Of a stretch of 64,000 nucleotides of DNA, positions 1 to 8,562 are shown piece after piece (the stretch's first letter is position 1; the number at the start of each line of letters is the position of its first letter). Source of the DNA: Caryophanales bacterium UBA6259 (GTDB lineage: Bacteria > Bacillota > Bacilli > Tepidibacillales > Tepidibacillaceae). The stretch is taken from NCBI GenBank assembly GCA_002441135.1, contig DJVJ01000038.1:203920-267919 (forward strand). The letters run 5' to 3'. Both the position numbers and the translations under genes were made by a program. The notes beneath the pieces are model-generated. The model was not told the origin of the DNA. It saw nothing but the letters and a program-made list of their open reading frames with translations, and made no database searches.

Positions 1-1
1 A

Positions 2-676
2 TATGGATTCCATGGAACTTCTCATAAATATGTTTCTCAAAAAGCAGCTGAGTTTTTAAGTAAGTCAATTGAATCCCTTAAAATTGTCACTTGTCATATT
101 GGAAATGGAGCAAGTGTTACAGCAATTGATAAGGGTCTATCTGTAGACACTAGCATGGGTATGACCCCATTAGAAGGATTAATGATGGGAACTCGTAGTG
201 GTGATATTGACCCAGCCATCATTCCATTTGTAATGGGAAAAGAGAACTTGACTCTTAATGAAGTAAACTCTATGTTAAATAAACACTCAGGTCTGATTGG
301 TGTGTCAGGACTTGGAAGTGATATGAGAGATATTGAAGATAACATGGAAACGGATGAAAGAGCAAAATTGGCCTTTGATATGTATGAATATCGTATTCGT
401 AAATATATTGGTGCTTATGTTGCAGCGATGAATGGTATTGATGTTTTAATCTTTACAGCTGGTGTTGGAGAGAATTCCGATATCTTGAGAAAAGCGATTG
501 CAGAAAATCTTTCCTACCTTGGAGTAGAGATTGATGAAGCGGTAAATAGTGTACGTTCTAAGCAAATAAGACGTATTAGTACACCAAACTCTAAGATTGA
601 GGTATTAGTTGTTCCAACAAATGAAGAATTAATGATTGCTAGGGACACCCTAAGAATAGTAAAATCAAATAAATAA
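2..676 (+). CDS. ackA: Acetate kinase, C-terminal part (5' end outside window)
   Basis: The frame is open from the window edge and encodes about 224 residues, so roughly the first 170 of a usual ~400-residue acetate kinase are missing. The enzyme interconverts acetate plus ATP and acetyl phosphate plus ADP in the cytoplasm. Visible family landmarks are YGFHGTSHKYV at the very start, HIGNGASV (phosphate-binding loop of the ASKHA fold), GMTPLEGLMMGTRSGDIDP, and FTAGVGEN near the end. The only internal ATG with a longer downstream frame (155) falls inside a conserved motif and is not a real start. aspB follows after 32 bases with no terminator between them, so the two may be co-transcribed. Confidence 0.95.
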   Translation, partial: YGFHGTSHKYVSQKAAEFLSKSIESLKIVTCHIGNGASVTAIDKGLSVDTSMGMTPLEGLMMGTRSGDIDPAIIPFVMGKENLTLNEVNSMLNKHSGLIGVSGLGSDMRDIEDNMETDERAKLAFDMYEYRIRKYIGAYVAAMNGIDVLIFTAGVGENSDILRKAIAENLSYLGVEIDEAVNSVRSKQIRRISTPNSKIEVLVVPTNEELMIARDTLRIVKSNK

Positions 677-708
677 AAATTATTTGATTTTTTAGGGGAG
701 GTAGTTTT

Positions 709-1887
709 GTGGAGCTAGCTAGAAGAGTATCGCAATTAACACCATCAAGTACATTAGCGATAAGTGCAAAAGCAAAGGAGTTAAAGCAACAGGGGAAGGA
801 TGTTATTGGGTTTGGCGCTGGGGAGCCGGATTTCAATACTCCAGAGCATATTATGGATGCTGCTATTTCAGCAATGAAAAGCGGGGCGACAAAATATACA
901 CCTGCTGCAGGAATTCCTGAGCTTAAGAAAGCCATTGTACAGAAATTAAAATTAGATAATGGATTAGATTATCAAGAGAACCAAGTAATGGTAACCTTGG
1001 GAGCGAAGCATGGTCTATATAATTTCTTTCAAGTCGTATGTAATCCAGGTGATGAGATAATTATCCCAATCCCTTATTGGGTAAGCTATCCTGAGCAAGT
1101 AAAATTAGCTGAAGCAGTTCCTGTTTATATTGTAGGAAAGCCAGAAAATCAATACAAAATCACACCTGAGCAGCTTGATGCAGCAATTACTGATAAAACG
1201 AAAGCAGTGATTATCAATTCGCCTAGTAATCCTTCTGGCGTTGTCTACCAAAAGGAAGAGCTTGAAAAACTTGCAGAGGTTTGTAAAAAGCATGATATAT
1301 TGATCATTTCTGATGAGATTTATGAAAAACTCATTTATGACGGAGATCAGCATGTTAGTATTGCTAGTTTAAGTGAAGATGCATACAAAAGAACCTTTGT
1401 AGTGAATGGTGTATCAAAGCCTTATTCGATGACAGGCTGGAGAATTGGTTATATTGCAGGAGATAAGAAAGTAATTAAAGCAATGGTGGACTTAGCTAGC
1501 CATAGTACCTCAAACCCAGTTTCTTTTGCACAATATGGAGCATTAGAAGCTCTAACTGGTTCTCAGGAAGAGCTAGAAATGATGAAAAACGCATTTGAAG
1601 AGCGAAGAAATGAGATCATCAAATTAATTAGTGAGATCCCAGGGTTAAATTCAATCAAGCCTCAAGGTGCATTTTATGTATTTGTTGATCTATCTGAGGT
1701 ATTAAATAAAAATAATCGTGATTTTAAGGATGCAGATGATTGGTCAACAGCATTATTAGAAGAGGCTAATGTTGCTGTAATTCCTGGGTCTGGATTTGGT
1801 CAGCCTAACTTTATTCGTTTGTCGTATGCTACTTCCTTAGATAATATCCAAGAAGGAATGAAACGTATAAAGCAGTTTATCGGTTAA
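709..1887 (+). CDS. aspB: Aspartate aminotransferase (class I/II, PLP)
   Basis: 392 residues, the usual size for the Bacillus AspB subgroup. It transfers the amino group between aspartate and 2-oxoglutarate using pyridoxal phosphate. Motifs seen: GAGEPDFNTP near the N-terminus, NSPSNPSG, the cofactor-binding DEIYE, and the Schiff-base lysine in VNGVSKPYSMTGWRIGY around residue 235, with the substrate-binding arginine near FIRLSYA at the end. The GTG start is supported by AGGGGAGG at 694-701. In Bacillus subtilis aspB lies next to asnS and dnaD, and the same order is seen here, although a terminator and a new promoter separate aspB from asnS. Confidence 0.95.
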   Translation: MELARRVSQLTPSSTLAISAKAKELKQQGKDVIGFGAGEPDFNTPEHIMDAAISAMKSGATKYTPAAGIPELKKAIVQKLKLDNGLDYQENQVMVTLGAKHGLYNFFQVVCNPGDEIIIPIPYWVSYPEQVKLAEAVPVYIVGKPENQYKITPEQLDAAITDKTKAVIINSPSNPSGVVYQKEELEKLAEVCKKHDILIISDEIYEKLIYDGDQHVSIASLSEDAYKRTFVVNGVSKPYSMTGWRIGYIAGDKKVIKAMVDLASHSTSNPVSFAQYGALEALTGSQEELEMMKNAFEERRNEIIKLISEIPGLNSIKPQGAFYVFVDLSEVLNKNNRDFKDADDWSTALLEEANVAVIPGSGFGQPNFIRLSYATSLDNIQEGMKRIKQFIG

Positions 1888-1894
1888 ATATATT

Positions 1895-1931
1895 AAAAAA
1901 TTCAGATGGGTTTATCCATCTGAATTTTTTT
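1895..1931 (+). terminator. Rho-independent terminator after aspB
   Basis: A 15-bp perfect stem (left arm 1895-1909, right arm 1916-1930) with a six-base loop, ending in a T run. It closes the aspB transcript. Confidence 0.9.
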
Positions 1932-1960
1932 GATGAAAAGACAAGCACTATTATTAAAAA

Positions 1961-1989
1961 TTGATTTATGTGCTATGCAATAGTATAAT
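1961..1989 (+). promoter_or_regulatory. Sigma-A-type promoter of asnS
   Basis: TTGATT at 1961-1966, a 17-base spacer, and TATAAT at 1984-1989. It lies between the aspB terminator and the asnS ribosome site, so it also argues against starting asnS translation at 1961. Confidence 0.75.
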
Positions 1990-2026
1990 AGTACAAGCTT
2001 ATACCAATTATCGGAGGGGAACTCAA

Positions 2027-3319
2027 TTGTTAGTCACAATTAGCGATCTTGCTCAATATGTAGAAAAAGAAGTAAAGCTAGGTGCATGGCTTTTTAATAA
2101 GCGCTCTAGTGGTAAAATTCAGTTTTTGCAATTAAGAGATGGAACAGGCTTTGTTCAAGGAGTAGTAGTAAAAAGTGAGGTTCCAGAAGAGGTTTGGGAA
2201 GCAAGTAAATCCCTAACTCAAGAAAGTTCTATGTACATAACAGGTACTGTAAGAAAAGATGAGCGCTCTAAGTCTGGAGTAGAGCTTACAGTAACCAATG
2301 TAGAAGTTATCCAAATCGCTGAAGAATATCCAATTACGAAAAAAGAACATGGTACTGAGTTTTTAATGGATCACCGTCATCTATGGATTCGTTCAAAGCG
2401 CCAGCATGCTATTTTAAAAATTCGTGGTGAAATCATTCGTTCCATGCAGGAATATTTAGATACTCATAATTTCACACTAGTAGATCCACCAATCTTAACA
2501 CCAACATCAGCAGAAGGTACAACTAGCCTTTTCCATACTAAATATTTTGAGGAAGATGCATATCTTTCCCAAAGTGGTCAATTATATATGGAAGCTTCAG
2601 CAATGGCTTTAGGAAGAGTTTATTCCTTTGGACCAACCTTCCGGGCTGAAAAATCAAAAACTAGACGTCATTTAATCGAATTCTGGATGCTTGAACCTGA
2701 GATGGCATTTGTAGAGCACGAAGATAACCTTCGTATTCAGGAAGAATTTGTATCACATGTGGCTCAATCTGTATTAAAAAATTGCCGATTAGAGCTTGAG
2801 GTTCTAGAAAGAGATATTACAAAGCTTGAAAAAATCACAGCTCCGTTCCCAAGAATCACCTATGATGATGCCATTAAATTTTTGCAGGAGCAAGGCTTTG
2901 AAGACATCAAATGGGGTGACGATTTTGGCTCACCACATGAAACAGCCATTGCAGAAAGCTTTGAAAAGCCAGTATTTATTACTCATTATCCAACAGAGCT
3001 AAAGGCTTTCTATATGAAGCCAGATCCTAACCGTCCAGAGGTTGTATTGTGTGCAGACTTAATTGCACCGGAAGGCTATGGAGAAATTATCGGTGGCAGT
3101 CAACGTATTGATGATCCAGAACTATTAGCTAAGCGCTTTGAAGAACATGATTTACCAATGGAAGCTTATAAATGGTATCTTGATTTAAGAAAATACGGAT
3201 CTGTTCCACATTCTGGTTTTGGAATCGGATTAGAAAGAACGGTTGCTTGGTTAACAGGAATTGACCATGTTCGTGAAACCATTCCATTCCCTCGTTTATT
3301 GAATCGTTTATATCCATAA
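2027..3319 (+). CDS. asnS: Asparaginyl-tRNA synthetase
   Basis: 430 residues from the TTG at 2027, the same length I recall for B. subtilis AsnS. It charges tRNA-Asn. An N-terminal OB-fold anticodon domain (GAWLFNKRSSGKI, QLRDGTGFVQG) is followed by a class II catalytic core with FGPTFRAEKS (motif 2), HLIEFWMLEPE and GFGIGLERTVAWL (motif 3). The frame can be read back to a TTG at 1961, but that codon is the -35 box of the promoter. CGGAGGGGA at 2012-2020 sits just before the TTG at 2027. Its own promoter and terminator make it a single-gene transcript. Confidence 0.95.
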   Translation: MLVTISDLAQYVEKEVKLGAWLFNKRSSGKIQFLQLRDGTGFVQGVVVKSEVPEEVWEASKSLTQESSMYITGTVRKDERSKSGVELTVTNVEVIQIAEEYPITKKEHGTEFLMDHRHLWIRSKRQHAILKIRGEIIRSMQEYLDTHNFTLVDPPILTPTSAEGTTSLFHTKYFEEDAYLSQSGQLYMEASAMALGRVYSFGPTFRAEKSKTRRHLIEFWMLEPEMAFVEHEDNLRIQEEFVSHVAQSVLKNCRLELEVLERDITKLEKITAPFPRITYDDAIKFLQEQGFEDIKWGDDFGSPHETAIAESFEKPVFITHYPTELKAFYMKPDPNRPEVVLCADLIAPEGYGEIIGGSQRIDDPELLAKRFEEHDLPMEAYKWYLDLRKYGSVPHSGFGIGLERTVAWLTGIDHVRETIPFPRLLNRLYP

Positions 3320-3335
3320 GAAAAGATAAGTGAAT

Positions 3336-3374
3336 AAAAAAAGAGCACAAAAATAAAAAAGTGCTCTTTTTTTT
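3336..3374 (+). terminator. Terminator after asnS
   Basis: AAGAGCAC at 3341-3348 pairs with GTGCTCTT at 3361-3368, extended by A/T pairs and followed by eight T. Confidence 0.85.
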
Positions 3375-3451
3375 CTCGATGCTTACTATCTAATTTTTAA
3401 ATTTTAAACTATGATTATATTATCTGATTTCATCGAGGTGTGATTTGTGCA

Positions 3452-4183
3452 ATGGATAACCAGTTATTATTAACCACCTTAAAAGAGGGAACAACCTCTA
3501 TTTCTAATTTACTTTTAGAAAATTATCGTAAGCTTTCTTTGTCAGATCAAGAAATGATGTTAATTATCCATATTACGTATTACCAAAGCAAAGGAAACTA
3601 TTTTCCATCAATAACATTACTGCAAAATAGAATGGATATAAAAGCTGAAGATTTAATGAGAATCTTACAAAGGCTTGTTCGAGATAATCTTATACAAATT
3701 GAGGAAAATAAAGAAGAACCGACTGGGAAAATATCGGAAGTATATAATTTAACTCCTTTATATAAAAAATTGATCAACCTTCTAGAGCGTGAAATTCAAG
3801 TTACAGAGAATAAAAAGGAAAACGAAAAAGATGTTGACCAGATAAAACATCTATTTAAAAGCTTTGAAGAAGAATTTGGAAGACCACTTTCTCCGATGGA
3901 GATTGAGATGATTAATACATGGATTGATCAGGATCGATATTCTAATGAAATCATCATTTATGCTTTAAAGGAAGCAGTATTTTCTAATAAATTAAACTTT
4001 CGTTATGTTGATCGAATTTTGTTTGAATGGGATAAAAAGAATATTAAAACCTTAGCTCAAATAAAAGAGCATATCAAAGGATTTAGAGCTAAAACAAGAG
4101 GAAGTAAAGAACAGCAAGGAAAAAATCAGAAAGAGGATTTAGAATTTGAATTTTATAATTGGTTAGAAGAAAATAATGAATAA
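3452..4183 (+). CDS. dnaD: DNA replication initiation protein DnaD
   Basis: 243 residues from ATG 3452. DnaD helps load the replicative helicase in Gram-positive bacteria. The N-terminal winged-helix part (about residues 1-120, LSLSDQEMMLIIHITYY) is joined by a charged linker to a C-terminal DnaD/DnaB-like domain containing the hallmark NFRYVDRILFEWDKKNI. A GTG at 3440 gives four more residues but overlaps the ribosome site GAGGTG (3435-3440), so the ATG 11 bases downstream is preferred. In B. subtilis nth follows dnaD; here a bidirectional terminator and an opposed OsmC gene follow, so the neighbourhood is broken. Confidence 0.9.
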   Translation: MDNQLLLTTLKEGTTSISNLLLENYRKLSLSDQEMMLIIHITYYQSKGNYFPSITLLQNRMDIKAEDLMRILQRLVRDNLIQIEENKEEPTGKISEVYNLTPLYKKLINLLEREIQVTENKKENEKDVDQIKHLFKSFEEEFGRPLSPMEIEMINTWIDQDRYSNEIIIYALKEAVFSNKLNFRYVDRILFEWDKKNIKTLAQIKEHIKGFRAKTRGSKEQQGKNQKEDLEFEFYNWLEENNE

Positions 4184-4198
4184 TTATTTTATAACCAT

Positions 4199-4260
4199 AA
4201 AAAAGGGTGTATTCCTCATTCAACATTTGTTGAAGAGAACATACACCCTTTTATTTTTTA
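4199..4260. terminator. Bidirectional terminator between dnaD and OsmC gene
   Basis: AAAAGGGTGTAT and ATACACCCTTTT form the stem, with an inner TTCAACA/TTGTTGAA extension. A runs lie on the left and T runs on the right, so it can serve both converging genes. Confidence 0.85.
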
Positions 4261-4272
4261 CTGTCCTTTTAA

Positions 4273-4722
4273 CTATCCTTTACTCACTTTCACTTTAACA
4301 TTTCCTGTTACTCCAACCCCTTTAAGGGTATCTGAAACAGGGCAACGATCTTCAACCATCTGCATAAGCTTTTGAACACGTTCCTCTGGTGCATCGGTTA
4401 CGACTTCTACCTCGTAGCGTACAGCACTAAAACCTTTTCTAACTTCTTTGTTAATTCCCATAAAGCCGTCTGGATCTAAATCACCACTAACATGAACCTT
4501 AACATCTTTTAGCTCTACATGAGCAGCTTTACTGAATGCAGCAATTGTGATACTTATACATCCTCCTAGGGATGCTAATAGAAGCTCTACAGGTGTCATT
4601 CCTTGGTTAGAACCACCCATTTGGTCTGGCTCATCCATTATCACCTTAAATCCTCTTGTTTCAGCCTCTACCATCAATCCTTGCTTTAAAGAGGTGGTTA
4701 CCTTGAATTCTTGATTCGCCAT
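4273..4722 (-). CDS. OsmC/Ohr family protein (copy 1)
   Basis: 149 residues. OsmC-like proteins are small thiol-dependent peroxidases or organic hydroperoxide reductases acting in the cytoplasm. The two family cysteines are visible in LLASLGGCISITI and EDRCPVSDTL, and the GMTPVELLL motif precedes the first. The ATG at 4722 is chosen because AAGGAGGC lies just upstream; a longer frame to 4743 would place that site inside the gene. It closely resembles the gene at 8563-9027, and both point leftward on either side of the TRAP operon. The exact substrate cannot be read from sequence. Confidence 0.85.
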   Translation of the reverse strand: MANQEFKVTTSLKQGLMVEAETRGFKVIMDEPDQMGGSNQGMTPVELLLASLGGCISITIAAFSKAAHVELKDVKVHVSGDLDPDGFMGINKEVRKGFSAVRYEVEVVTDAPEERVQKLMQMVEDRCPVSDTLKGVGVTGNVKVKVSKG

Positions 4723-4955
4723 TTTAATAAGCCTCCTTTTCAACCATTGAGTATATGGTCTTTAATTATTGTTGATTTTAAAATAAAATTTATTCTCCAA
4801 TGTGACAATAGAATAAGTATAATTTTTGAACTTTGGGAGACAAGATTAGACCAGTTACAGTTGTTTCATTTGAAAAAAGAATGCAAATTATACGAATTTA
4901 TAGTACAATTTAAAAAGGCACTAAGAAAAAAGTTTTTAAGGGGGTCTTTTTTAGA

Positions 4956-5900
4956 ATGAAAAAGCTAACATTATTACTTATCATTGCAATGGTATTTTCT
5001 GTTGGATTGGTTGGGTGTGGACAAAATCAATCTCTAATCATTGCGACAGGTGGAACATCTGGTACATACTATCCATTAGGTGGCGGTATCGCACAAATTA
5101 TTGAAAACAACACTGACATGAAAGCTCAAGCTCAAACAACTGGAGCATCTGTTGAAAATATGCGTTATATTGCAAGCGAAGAAGTTGATCTTGCTTTCAC
5201 CCAAACAGATATTGCAGATTATGCAGTAAAGGGTGTTGAGATGTTTGATAAGCCAGTTGCTAACCTAAGAGCAATTGCAACATTATATCCTGAAACCATT
5301 CAAATCGTTTTACCTGGTGACAGTGCAATTGCAACTGTTGCAGATTTAAAAGGTAAAAGAGTATCTGTTGGTGCACCTGGTAGTGGAACTGAATTAAACG
5401 CAAAACAAATTTTAGAGGTATATGGTTTAACTTTTGAAGACTTAGATGCACAACACCTTTCTTTTGGTGATTCTTCTCAAAGCATTCAAGATGGTCAATT
5501 AGATGCTGCATTCGTAACTGCTGGCGCACCAACTGCTGCGGTATCTGAATTATCAGCTACAAAAGGGGTAAAAATCCTTTCTTTAGAACAAGACAAAATT
5601 GATCAATTAATTTCACAATATCCATTCTATACTTTAGATGTTGTTCCAGCTGGTACATATGCTGGCCAAGATCAAGAGGTAACTACAGTTGCAGTTAAAG
5701 CAATGCTTGTTGCTCGTGATGGTTTATCTGAAGAGCAAGTATATAATATTACTAAAGCTCTTTTTGAAAACCTTGATAAATTAGTAAGTATTAATGCAAA
5801 AGCAGAATTAATTAAGCTTGATACTGCATTACAAGGAGTAAGCTTAGAAGTACATCCCGGAGCCGCGAAGTATTTTGAAGAACAAGGGATTAGTAAATAA
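4956..5900 (+). CDS. TAXI-family TRAP transporter solute-binding lipoprotein
   Basis: 314 residues. A signal peptide ends in the lipobox VGLVGC, with Cys21 as the lipidated residue, so the protein should be anchored on the outer face of the membrane. After it comes the TAXI-type start LIIATGGTSGTYYPLGGGIA and further family features such as DLAFTQTDIADYA and GAPGSGTE. It captures a solute (in known TAXI systems often glutamate or other carboxylates) and hands it to the membrane subunit. The ribosome site is AAGGGGGTC. It is the first gene of an operon with a DUF1850 protein and a fused permease. Confidence 0.92.
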   Translation: MKKLTLLLIIAMVFSVGLVGCGQNQSLIIATGGTSGTYYPLGGGIAQIIENNTDMKAQAQTTGASVENMRYIASEEVDLAFTQTDIADYAVKGVEMFDKPVANLRAIATLYPETIQIVLPGDSAIATVADLKGKRVSVGAPGSGTELNAKQILEVYGLTFEDLDAQHLSFGDSSQSIQDGQLDAAFVTAGAPTAAVSELSATKGVKILSLEQDKIDQLISQYPFYTLDVVPAGTYAGQDQEVTTVAVKAMLVARDGLSEEQVYNITKALFENLDKLVSINAKAELIKLDTALQGVSLEVHPGAAKYFEEQGISK

Positions 5901-5915
5901 TAATCTTTTGAATGA

Positions 5916-5949
5916 GAAACCGAGGCGGCATTTATTGCCTCGGTTTTTA
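5916..5949 (+). terminator. Hairpin attenuator between binding-protein and permease genes
   Basis: AACCGAGGC (5918-5926) and GCCTCGGTT (5937-5945) form a 9-bp stem followed by five T. It lies directly after the binding-protein gene, while the operon continues. Such partial terminators are known to give more receptor than permease message. The effect here is inferred. Confidence 0.75.
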
Positions 5950-5982
5950 TATGACTATCTCTTAAAGTATTGGAAGCTGAAT

Positions 5983-6465
5983 TTGTTATTTTTGCTAATT
6001 TTAATGATACTTAGTGCTCCATTCATACCAATGCTTACTCTTATGGATGGTAAAACTAAAAATATTATTCTTCAGTTTCCAATCAAAGAAAATGAAGGTT
6101 TTAGCCTTCGATATATTCATTCAATACATCGAACTCCAGTAGAAGAATTTTTTTATATTGATAATGAGTATAATATTATAGCAGAGAAAACCATCTTTGA
6201 AAGTTATGGAGTTGGTATCCCTTCAAATGTTGAAGAAGGACAAATATTTTATCGAGAAAATGGTAAATTTGTAATTGACCATATTCAACGCGTGCTTCCA
6301 TATTTTGATCAGCGGATAGGTCAAGTAATTGCTAATCATCATCTAAGAATAAAAGGCTTAGAAATTCCATTAAAAGAAGTAACTAGTCCAGGGAATTGGA
6401 TCCGTTTTGAGGTTTCTAAACGAAGCATTCTCCAATATTTGAAAGGAGGCTCTTGGAATGAGTAA
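5983..6465 (+). CDS. DUF1850 family protein of TAXI-TRAP operon
   Basis: About 160 residues from a TTG at 5983. DUF1850 proteins are regularly encoded with TAXI-TRAP genes; their role is unknown. Family landmarks are FSLRYIHSIHRTPVEEFF, FESYGVGIPSN and the C-terminal SPGNWIRFEV-like stretch. A single N-terminal hydrophobic segment suggests a membrane anchor or signal. The start is uncertain: the frame is open back to a TTG at 5875 inside the previous gene and a TTG at 5908, but both would place the attenuator hairpin inside the coding region. TTG 5983 has GGAAG six bases upstream. The end overlaps the permease gene by eight bases. Confidence 0.75.
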   Translation: MLFLLILMILSAPFIPMLTLMDGKTKNIILQFPIKENEGFSLRYIHSIHRTPVEEFFYIDNEYNIIAEKTIFESYGVGIPSNVEEGQIFYRENGKFVIDHIQRVLPYFDQRIGQVIANHHLRIKGLEIPLKEVTSPGNWIRFEVSKRSILQYLKGGSWNE

Positions 6466-8440
6466 TGACATGAAGCATTTATCTCAGGAAGAGGTTCATA
6501 ATTTATTAAGTAAATACGACAAAGAGTCAGCATATTATAACTACAAAGGTATTATGAAATGGATTGTAACGATCTTAGCAGTTAGCTTTTCTATTTTTCA
6601 AATTTTAACTGCGACAAAAATGCCATTATCCTCTCACTTATTAATTCCCATTCACTTGGCATTTGGTTTAAGTTTAATCTTTATTTTATTTCCTTTAAAA
6701 GCAAATGTGAAAATTAGTTCTTTTAGTTCTCTTAAAGTAATACCATATTTTCTGGATGTTATCCTGCCATTTTTAGGGGCAGGTGTAGGACTTTATTGGG
6801 TATTTGAATATGGTGATCTAATCAATCGTGCTGGTGCATATACAGATTTAGACATATTTGTTGGGGCAGTAGCAATTGTGCTTGTACTAGAAGCAGCAAG
6901 AAGAGTAGTAGGCTTGCCAATTATGTTTATCGCAATATTCTTCTTAATCTACGCCAAGTATGGTAACTTTTTCCCAAGCTTTATGGCACATAGAGGATTA
7001 TCTACAGAACGTATTATTACACATATGTATTTCACCTTAGATGGAATTCTTGGAACACCATTATGGGTTTCGGCAAAATTTATCTTTTTATTTTTGCTTT
7101 TTGGTGCTTTTTTAGAAAAGTCAGGAGTAGGCCAGTATTTTAATGACTTAGCCTTACTCATTGCAGGTAAAAGGGTAGGGGGACCAGCCAAAGTAGCTGT
7201 TTTCTCAAGTGCTTTACAAGGGACCATTAGTGGAAGCTCTGTTGCAAATGTAGTTACTTCAGGTTCTTTTACAATTCCAATGATGAAAAAGCTGGGTTAT
7301 CGTAAAGAATTTGCAGGTGCGGTTGAAGCCGCTGCTTCAACTGGTGGACAGATTATGCCACCTATCATGGGAGCAGCTGCATTTTTGATGGCCGAATTTA
7401 CGGGTATGCCATACTGGGATATCGCTAAGGCAGCAGTAATACCAGCGTTACTTTATTTTACTGGAATTTGGATCATGGTTCACTTTGAAGCAAGACGTAC
7501 TAATCTTCGAGGCTTAACAGAGGATGAATTGCCAGATAAAAAAGAAGTACTCAAGAAAATATATCTTCTGATCCCATTGTTTGTAATTATAGGCTTCTTA
7601 ATGTCTGGATATTCTCCAATATTCTCTGCAATGAGTGGAATAGTTAGTGTAATTATTGTTGGATTTATTGCCATGTTGCTTGGCCATAACGAAATGAAGC
7701 CAATAGATGTGTTTTATGCATTAGAACAAGGCGCAAAAAATGCCTTAGGTGTAATTGCCGCAACTGCAGCAGCAGGAATGATTGTAGGAACAGTAACAGT
7801 AACAGGTTTAGGTTTAAGCTTTGCCAATGGTTTAATTGAGTTAGCGGGTGGAATACTGATTCCAACGTTGATACTAACCATGATTTCTTCTATTATTTTA
7901 GGAATGGGTTCACCAACAACAGCAAATTATATTATTACTTCAACAATAGCTGCACCAGCGATTATTGAGCTAGGGTATCCAGCGTTGTCTGCACATATGT
8001 TTGCCTTTTATTTTGGAATAGTAGCAGATATCACACCACCAGTTGCATTAGCCGCTTTTGCAGCATCAGGTGTAGCAGGAGGAAGGCCGATTCGAACCGG
8101 TGCTGAGGCTACAAGGTTAGCAATTGCCGCCTTTATTATTCCTTATATGTTCGTCCTATCACCAGAGCTGCTTTTAATTGATACGACACTTTTAAAAACT
8201 TTAATTGTTGTTACCACAGCATTTATTGGAATGCTTGGCATTGGAGCAGGACTTATGGGCTTTTGGTTTAGGCATTTGTATTGGATTGAGAGAATCATCT
8301 TAATTCCGGCAGGGTTAATGCTAATCTATCCTGGTACAAAAACCGACCTGGTAGGCTTGGGAACAATTGGGGTTATCTTTATCATTCAATTATTCACAAA
8401 GGATAAGAATCAGAAAGAATTAAAATTGAGTAAAATTTAA
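6458..8440 (+). CDS. TRAP transporter permease, fused DctQ-DctM type
   Basis: 660 residues, the size of 4TM/12TM fused TRAP membrane subunits. It imports the solute delivered by the TAXI receptor, using an ion gradient. The N-terminal part has several hydrophobic segments (DctQ-like), then the large DctM-like domain with GTISGSSVANVVTSGSFTIP, AAASTGGQIMPPIMGAAAFLM and GMGSPTTANYIITS, repeats typical of this family. The ribosome site AAAGGAGGC precedes ATG 6458, and the start overlaps the DUF1850 stop, so translation is probably coupled. A clear terminator follows. Confidence 0.93.
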   Translation: MSNDMKHLSQEEVHNLLSKYDKESAYYNYKGIMKWIVTILAVSFSIFQILTATKMPLSSHLLIPIHLAFGLSLIFILFPLKANVKISSFSSLKVIPYFLDVILPFLGAGVGLYWVFEYGDLINRAGAYTDLDIFVGAVAIVLVLEAARRVVGLPIMFIAIFFLIYAKYGNFFPSFMAHRGLSTERIITHMYFTLDGILGTPLWVSAKFIFLFLLFGAFLEKSGVGQYFNDLALLIAGKRVGGPAKVAVFSSALQGTISGSSVANVVTSGSFTIPMMKKLGYRKEFAGAVEAAASTGGQIMPPIMGAAAFLMAEFTGMPYWDIAKAAVIPALLYFTGIWIMVHFEARRTNLRGLTEDELPDKKEVLKKIYLLIPLFVIIGFLMSGYSPIFSAMSGIVSVIIVGFIAMLLGHNEMKPIDVFYALEQGAKNALGVIAATAAAGMIVGTVTVTGLGLSFANGLIELAGGILIPTLILTMISSIILGMGSPTTANYIITSTIAAPAIIELGYPALSAHMFAFYFGIVADITPPVALAAFAASGVAGGRPIRTGAEATRLAIAAFIIPYMFVLSPELLLIDTTLLKTLIVVTTAFIGMLGIGAGLMGFWFRHLYWIERIILIPAGLMLIYPGTKTDLVGLGTIGVIFIIQLFTKDKNQKELKLSKI

Positions 8441-8447
8441 CAATAAT

Positions 8448-8486
8448 AAAAGAGAAGCGAATCTAACGCTTCTCTTTTAATTTTTT
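8448..8486 (+). terminator. Terminator of the TRAP operon
   Basis: AAAAGAGAAGCG (8448-8459) pairs perfectly with CGCTTCTCTTTT (8467-8478), followed by a T-rich stretch. Confidence 0.88.
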
Positions 8487-8512
8487 ATATGGGGAAATTA
8501 AATGTATAAATT

Positions 8513-8544
8513 CAAAAAGGAAGCACTGTAATTAGTGCTTCCTT
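8513..8544 (-). terminator. Terminator of OsmC copy 2
   Basis: AAGGAAGCACT (8517-8527) and AGTGCTTCCTT (8534-8544) form an 11-bp stem. On the minus strand the stem runs into five T. Confidence 0.85.
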
Positions 8545-8562
8545 CATATATTTTGTGAGTTA

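Noticed and set aside
1961..2026. Upstream extension of asnS
   Set aside because: The TTG at 1961 is the -35 box of the asnS promoter; the ribosome site is before 2027.
4711..4959. 82-codon plus-strand frame before the TAXI gene
   Set aside because: It begins antisense within the OsmC gene, has no ribosome site and no protein-like pattern; it overlaps the TAXI leader.
5875..5982. Upstream extension of the DUF1850 gene
   Set aside because: It would contain the attenuator hairpin and a run of non-family residues, without a ribosome site.
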